From assembly GCA_943331195.2 (NCBI GenBank), contig CALQKQ020000133.1, positions 1 to 8,579 of the forward strand: 8,579 nt of DNA. Direction: 5' to 3'. This DNA is from Akkermansia muciniphila (lineage in GTDB: Bacteria > Verrucomicrobiota > Verrucomicrobiia > Verrucomicrobiales > V1-33). Position 1 is the first letter of the stretch, and every line of letters starts with the position of its first letter. The position numbers were made by a program, and so were the translations under genes. This document shows positions 5,984-8,579 of the stretch, piece after piece. A model generated the notes under the pieces. It was not told the origin of the DNA, did not search any database, and saw only the letters and a list, made by a program, of their open reading frames with translations.

Positions 5984-6589
5984 ATGTCCCTTCCTGACCC
6001 CCCCGACCCAGCCCCCCCCCTCATCGCGCCCGCTCTTCTCCTCGAAGCCTACGCCACCGGCCTCTTCCCCATGGCCATGGAAAACGGTGCCATGGGCTGG
6101 TTCTCCCCAGACCCCAGAGGCATCATTCCCATCCGGGAATTCCACATCCCCCACGGCCTCCGCAAACTCCTCCGCCGCAATCCCTTCGAAATCCGCATCA
6201 ACACCGCCTTCGCCGAAACCCTCCGCGGCTGCGCCGACCGCGACTCCACTTGGATCAGCGAATCCATCCACCACAGCTACCTCGCGCTGCACCGCCTCGG
6301 CTCCGCTCACTCCGTCGAAGTCTGGCAAGACCACGCCCTCGTCGGCGGCCTCTACGGCGTCTCTCTCGGCGGAGCTTTCTTCGGAGAAAGCATGTTCAGC
6401 CGCGTCCCCAACGCCTCCAAAGTCGCCCTCGCCGCCCTCGTCGCCCGCCTCCAAGAGCGCGGCTTCGTCCTCCTCGACACCCAGTGGGTCACCGAACACC
6501 TCACCCAATTCGGCGCCCACGAAATTCCCCGCTCCACCTATCTCAAAGCCCTCCGCCAGGCCCTGCCCCTGCCCTGCTCCTTCGCCTAA
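5984..6589 (+). CDS. aat: Leucyl/phenylalanyl-tRNA-protein transferase
   Basis: 201-residue cytoplasmic aminoacyl-transferase that moves Leu or Phe from charged tRNA to proteins with N-terminal Lys or Arg, marking them for ClpS/ClpAP degradation (bacterial N-degron pathway). Family landmarks run in order: YATGLFPM (23-30), WFSPDPRGIIP (39-49), STWI (88-91), SAHSVEVW (107-114), LVGGLYGVSLGG (119-130), FFGESMFSR (132-140) with E135 matching catalytic Glu156 of E. coli, LLDTQ (163-167) with D165 and Q167 matching Asp186 and Gln188, and GAHEIPR (177-183). It is shorter than the 234-residue E. coli enzyme, lacking the N-terminal extension, and has Met30 where E. coli has Trp49; a compact FPMA-type form is familiar from alphaproteobacteria. 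The start lies 9 nt after the permease stop, without a Shine-Dalgarno. Its stop is 15 nt from the convergent murJ stop. Confidence 0.96.
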   Translation: MSLPDPPDPAPPLIAPALLLEAYATGLFPMAMENGAMGWFSPDPRGIIPIREFHIPHGLRKLLRRNPFEIRINTAFAETLRGCADRDSTWISESIHHSYLALHRLGSAHSVEVWQDHALVGGLYGVSLGGAFFGESMFSRVPNASKVALAALVARLQERGFVLLDTQWVTEHLTQFGAHEIPRSTYLKALRQALPLPCSFA

Positions 6590-6604
6590 TCCCCAGGCCC
6601 GCCC

Positions 6605-8257
6605 TCAGCGCCTCGCCCGCCGCCGCACCATCCCCACAAACTGCTCCGCTTCCTCCACCCGCAACGCGCTCGCCATCACAAAATACGCCCCCGCCGCCGC
6701 CGCCACCACCGCCCCCAGCGACAGCGCCCGCCGCCCCAGCCCAAACCCCGCCCAGCCCTGCAACACCCAGTGCTGCCCCGCCCACGCCACCCCCACCAGC
6801 AGCGCCACCGCCGGCACCAACTTAGCTAATGTCATCACCATCCTCCCCGTCTCCAACCCGCCCGCAATCCGGCTCATCATCACATAGAGCAACCCAAAAT
6901 TCGTCGCCGCAATCACCGCCGTAGACAGCGCCAAATACTCGTGGCCCAAATGATAGTGAAAGACAAAGAGCGAGTTCAATCCCGCATTCAATACAATCGA
7001 AACCAACGCCACATACATCGGAATAAAGCGCCGGTTGATCGCCGTAAACGCCGGCTGGATCACCTTGATGCACGCATAAAAGACCAACCCCACCGCATAC
7101 CAGCGCAGCGCCGCCGCCGTCGCCAAGGTCTCATAGTGACTGAATTTCCCCCGCTCATACAGCAACGATATGATCGGCTCCGCCAACACCAACAATCCCG
7201 CCGCCGACGGCAAGGTCAAAAATAACACCAGCCGATTCCCCGCCCCCAGCACACTGCGAAATTTGTCCGTAATCCCCTCCGTCGCCACCCCCGACAACAC
7301 CGGCAGGGTCACCGTCGCCACCGCCACCCCAAACACCCCCAGCGGCAACTGCATCAAGCGAAACGCATAGTTCAACCACGACACCGGCCCATCCTTCAAA
7401 TCCAAGTGCGACGCAAATATCGTGTTCAACAACACATTCACCTGCACCGCACTCCCCGCAATCACCGCCGGCCACATCAACTGCAAGATCCGCTTCACCC
7501 CCGGATCCGACCAGTCGCGGCTAAACTCAAACCGATACCCCAACTTCCACAGCGACGGCACCTGCACGCACAACTGCGCCATCCCTCCCAACAGCGTCCC
7601 CACACTGAATCCAATCATCGCTTTCCACCCAAAGCTCGGATCCAGCAACCACCCAATCCCCGCCCCACCCACGATACTAACGATATTAAAAAAACTGCTC
7701 GCCATCGCCGGCACCCCATAGACCCGCTTCGCATTCAATATCCCCATCACCAACGCCGCCAGCGACACCATCAAAATAAACGGATACATCACCTGCGCCA
7801 ATGTCACCGTATACGGAATCTTCCACGCCTCCTCCGCCCAACCCCCTGCCAACAAACGCACAATCCACGGCGATAACAACACCCCACCCAGCGAAATCAA
7901 ACTCATAAACACCGCCGCCAAACTCAAAATCCGGTGCGCCAATTGCCACGCCGCCCCATCCCCCTCCACCTTCAACTTCTGCGAAAAGACCGTCACAAAC
8001 GCCGTGCTCAACGCCCCCTCCGCAAAAAGATCCCGCAACATGTTAGGAGTGCGGAACGCCACCGTAAAACAATCCCGCAACCCCGGCGCAAACAGCGCCG
8101 CAAACACCAGCTCCCGCACCAGTCCCAGCACCCGACTGCACATGATCGCCAGCGCCACCACCCCCGTCGCCTTGGCCCCAGCCGCCTTCTCCGCAGAACG
8201 AGCGGCCGCAGCAGAAACCCCCGCATCAGGGGAAGTCGATTCAATAGGCTCAGACAT
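6605..8257 (-). CDS. murJ: Lipid II flippase MurJ (MviN)
   Basis: 550-residue polytopic inner-membrane protein of the MOP superfamily that moves the peptidoglycan precursor lipid II to the outer face. Hallmarks: SRVLGLVRE (41-49), DCFTVAFRTPNMLRDLFAEG (62-81), the segment NYAFRLMQLPLGVFGVA (296-312) with R300 at the place of essential Arg270 of E. coli MurJ, and PAFTAINRRFIP (402-413). Around 14 hydrophobic segments are spread over the length, which is normal to slightly long for the family. A polar, Ala-rich tail of about 30 residues precedes the first membrane segment. The ATG at 8257 is preferred over the in-frame TTG at 8266; neither has a Shine-Dalgarno. The coding strand is G-rich (GCG, GTG, GGC codons), opposite to the C-rich plus-strand genes next to it. 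Confidence 0.96.
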   Translation of the reverse strand: MSEPIESTSPDAGVSAAAARSAEKAAGAKATGVVALAIMCSRVLGLVRELVFAALFAPGLRDCFTVAFRTPNMLRDLFAEGALSTAFVTVFSQKLKVEGDGAAWQLAHRILSLAAVFMSLISLGGVLLSPWIVRLLAGGWAEEAWKIPYTVTLAQVMYPFILMVSLAALVMGILNAKRVYGVPAMASSFFNIVSIVGGAGIGWLLDPSFGWKAMIGFSVGTLLGGMAQLCVQVPSLWKLGYRFEFSRDWSDPGVKRILQLMWPAVIAGSAVQVNVLLNTIFASHLDLKDGPVSWLNYAFRLMQLPLGVFGVAVATVTLPVLSGVATEGITDKFRSVLGAGNRLVLFLTLPSAAGLLVLAEPIISLLYERGKFSHYETLATAAALRWYAVGLVFYACIKVIQPAFTAINRRFIPMYVALVSIVLNAGLNSLFVFHYHLGHEYLALSTAVIAATNFGLLYVMMSRIAGGLETGRMVMTLAKLVPAVALLVGVAWAGQHWVLQGWAGFGLGRRALSLGAVVAAAAGAYFVMASALRVEEAEQFVGMVRRRARR

Positions 8258-8393
8258 AGCAAGCAATCAGTAAAACCCCACCCCACACCGCCCCCTCCCC
8301 AGCGTCAACCGCAGCCACTCCCCCTCCGCCACCCACTTTTTTCGATCAGCCCCCGCTCTCCCTCGCGTTTATCGCCAGCCTCCTCCCCCACCC
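8258..8393. other. Divergent intergenic region, pyrimidine-rich plus strand
   Basis: 136 bp between the divergent starts of murJ and the secreted protein gene. The plus strand is almost all C, T and A with few G, including a T6 run at 8337-8342. On the minus strand a TTGACG occurs (8314-8309), but no good -10 box lies 16-18 bp after it. No hairpin, riboswitch or operator is evident. Confidence 0.3.
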
Positions 8394-8579
8394 ATGAAAA
8401 CACTCCCCCCTTTCCTCCTCGCCGCCGCCCTCAGCTCAATCGCCCCCGCACCCGCCTCCCCTCCACCCAGCCCCGACCAACTCGAATCCCGCATCGGCCC
8501 AGCCTACGCCGACGCCCCCGAACTCACCGTCCCCGCCCACGTCCCCCGCGGCCCGATTCACGAACTCACCCGCCCCTCC
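8394..8579 (+). CDS. Secreted protein, likely enterochelin-esterase-like hydrolase (5' part)
   Basis: The first 62 codons of a gene that runs off the right edge. The N-terminus is a signal peptide: Lys2, a hydrophobic core FLLAAALSSIA (7-17), and a likely cut after APA-S (about residue 21). The mature part starts with a proline-rich stretch and then reads DAPELTVPAHVPRGPIHEL (41-59). A ...PELT-x-GVPRG-x-(V/I)H... segment just after the signal peptide is what I recall from periplasmic esterases of the enterochelin esterase / IroE-like alpha/beta-hydrolase family, common in Verrucomicrobiota and planctomycetes. The catalytic region is outside the window, so the family call is tentative; secretion is well supported. 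No Shine-Dalgarno precedes the ATG. Confidence 0.6.
   Translation, partial: MKTLPPFLLAAALSSIAPAPASPPPSPDQLESRIGPAYADAPELTVPAHVPRGPIHELTRPS

Noticed and set aside
5197..6520. Long open frames on the minus strand opposite the permease and aat
   Set aside because: Low-complexity composition (Arg/Ala or Glu/Gly rich) with no family resemblance. They mirror real plus-strand genes.
6590..6604. Bidirectional terminator between aat and murJ
   Set aside because: Only 15 bp separate the two stop codons, with no inverted repeat or T-run.

Overview
High-GC bacterial window whose gene content (leucyl/phenylalanyl-tRNA-protein transferase, MurJ, NlpC/P60 hydrolase) points to a Gram-negative-type bacterium. 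The style of the genes, and the start of a secreted enterochelin-esterase-like protein at the right edge, make me think of Verrucomicrobiota or another PVC-group organism. That assignment is an impression, not a demonstration. I see no insertion sequence, CRISPR array, tRNA or rRNA gene, or sign of gene decay.

Layout, left to right. Positions 8-141, minus strand: a small transcription unit made of an A/T-rich upstream element, -35 and -10 boxes, two hairpins and a strong U-tract terminator. It looks like a ~75-nt small RNA, or a leader that attenuates a gene lying left of the window. Positions 201-1436, minus strand: a CLC-family antiporter with the sequence marks of the fluoride-exporting CLC-F branch. 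Positions 1437-1646: a divergent intergenic region. Positions 1647-6589, plus strand: six closely spaced genes with gaps of 9-62 nt. They encode a spermidine-synthase-fold SAM-dependent enzyme, a UbiC/UTRA-fold chorismate-lyase-like protein, an SH3-NlpC/P60 peptidase, an ABC exporter ATPase, its membrane partner, and Aat. Positions 6605-8257, minus strand, convergent with aat: the lipid II flippase MurJ. Position 8394 to the right edge, plus strand: the first 62 residues of a secreted protein.

The plus-strand genes form a plausible operon, but their products do not make one obvious pathway. The ATPase and permease clearly work together. The NlpC/P60 enzyme (peptide cross-bridge turnover) and MurJ (lipid II export) both belong to cell-wall metabolism, and Aat to N-degron protein turnover. 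The two small enzymes at the front are unassigned.

Three things deserve a second look: the small RNA unit at the left end; the threonine in the CLC-F-like transporter at a position where characterised members carry Met or Asn; and the UbiC-like protein sitting among genes unrelated to quinone synthesis. I did not find a strong case for an entirely new system.
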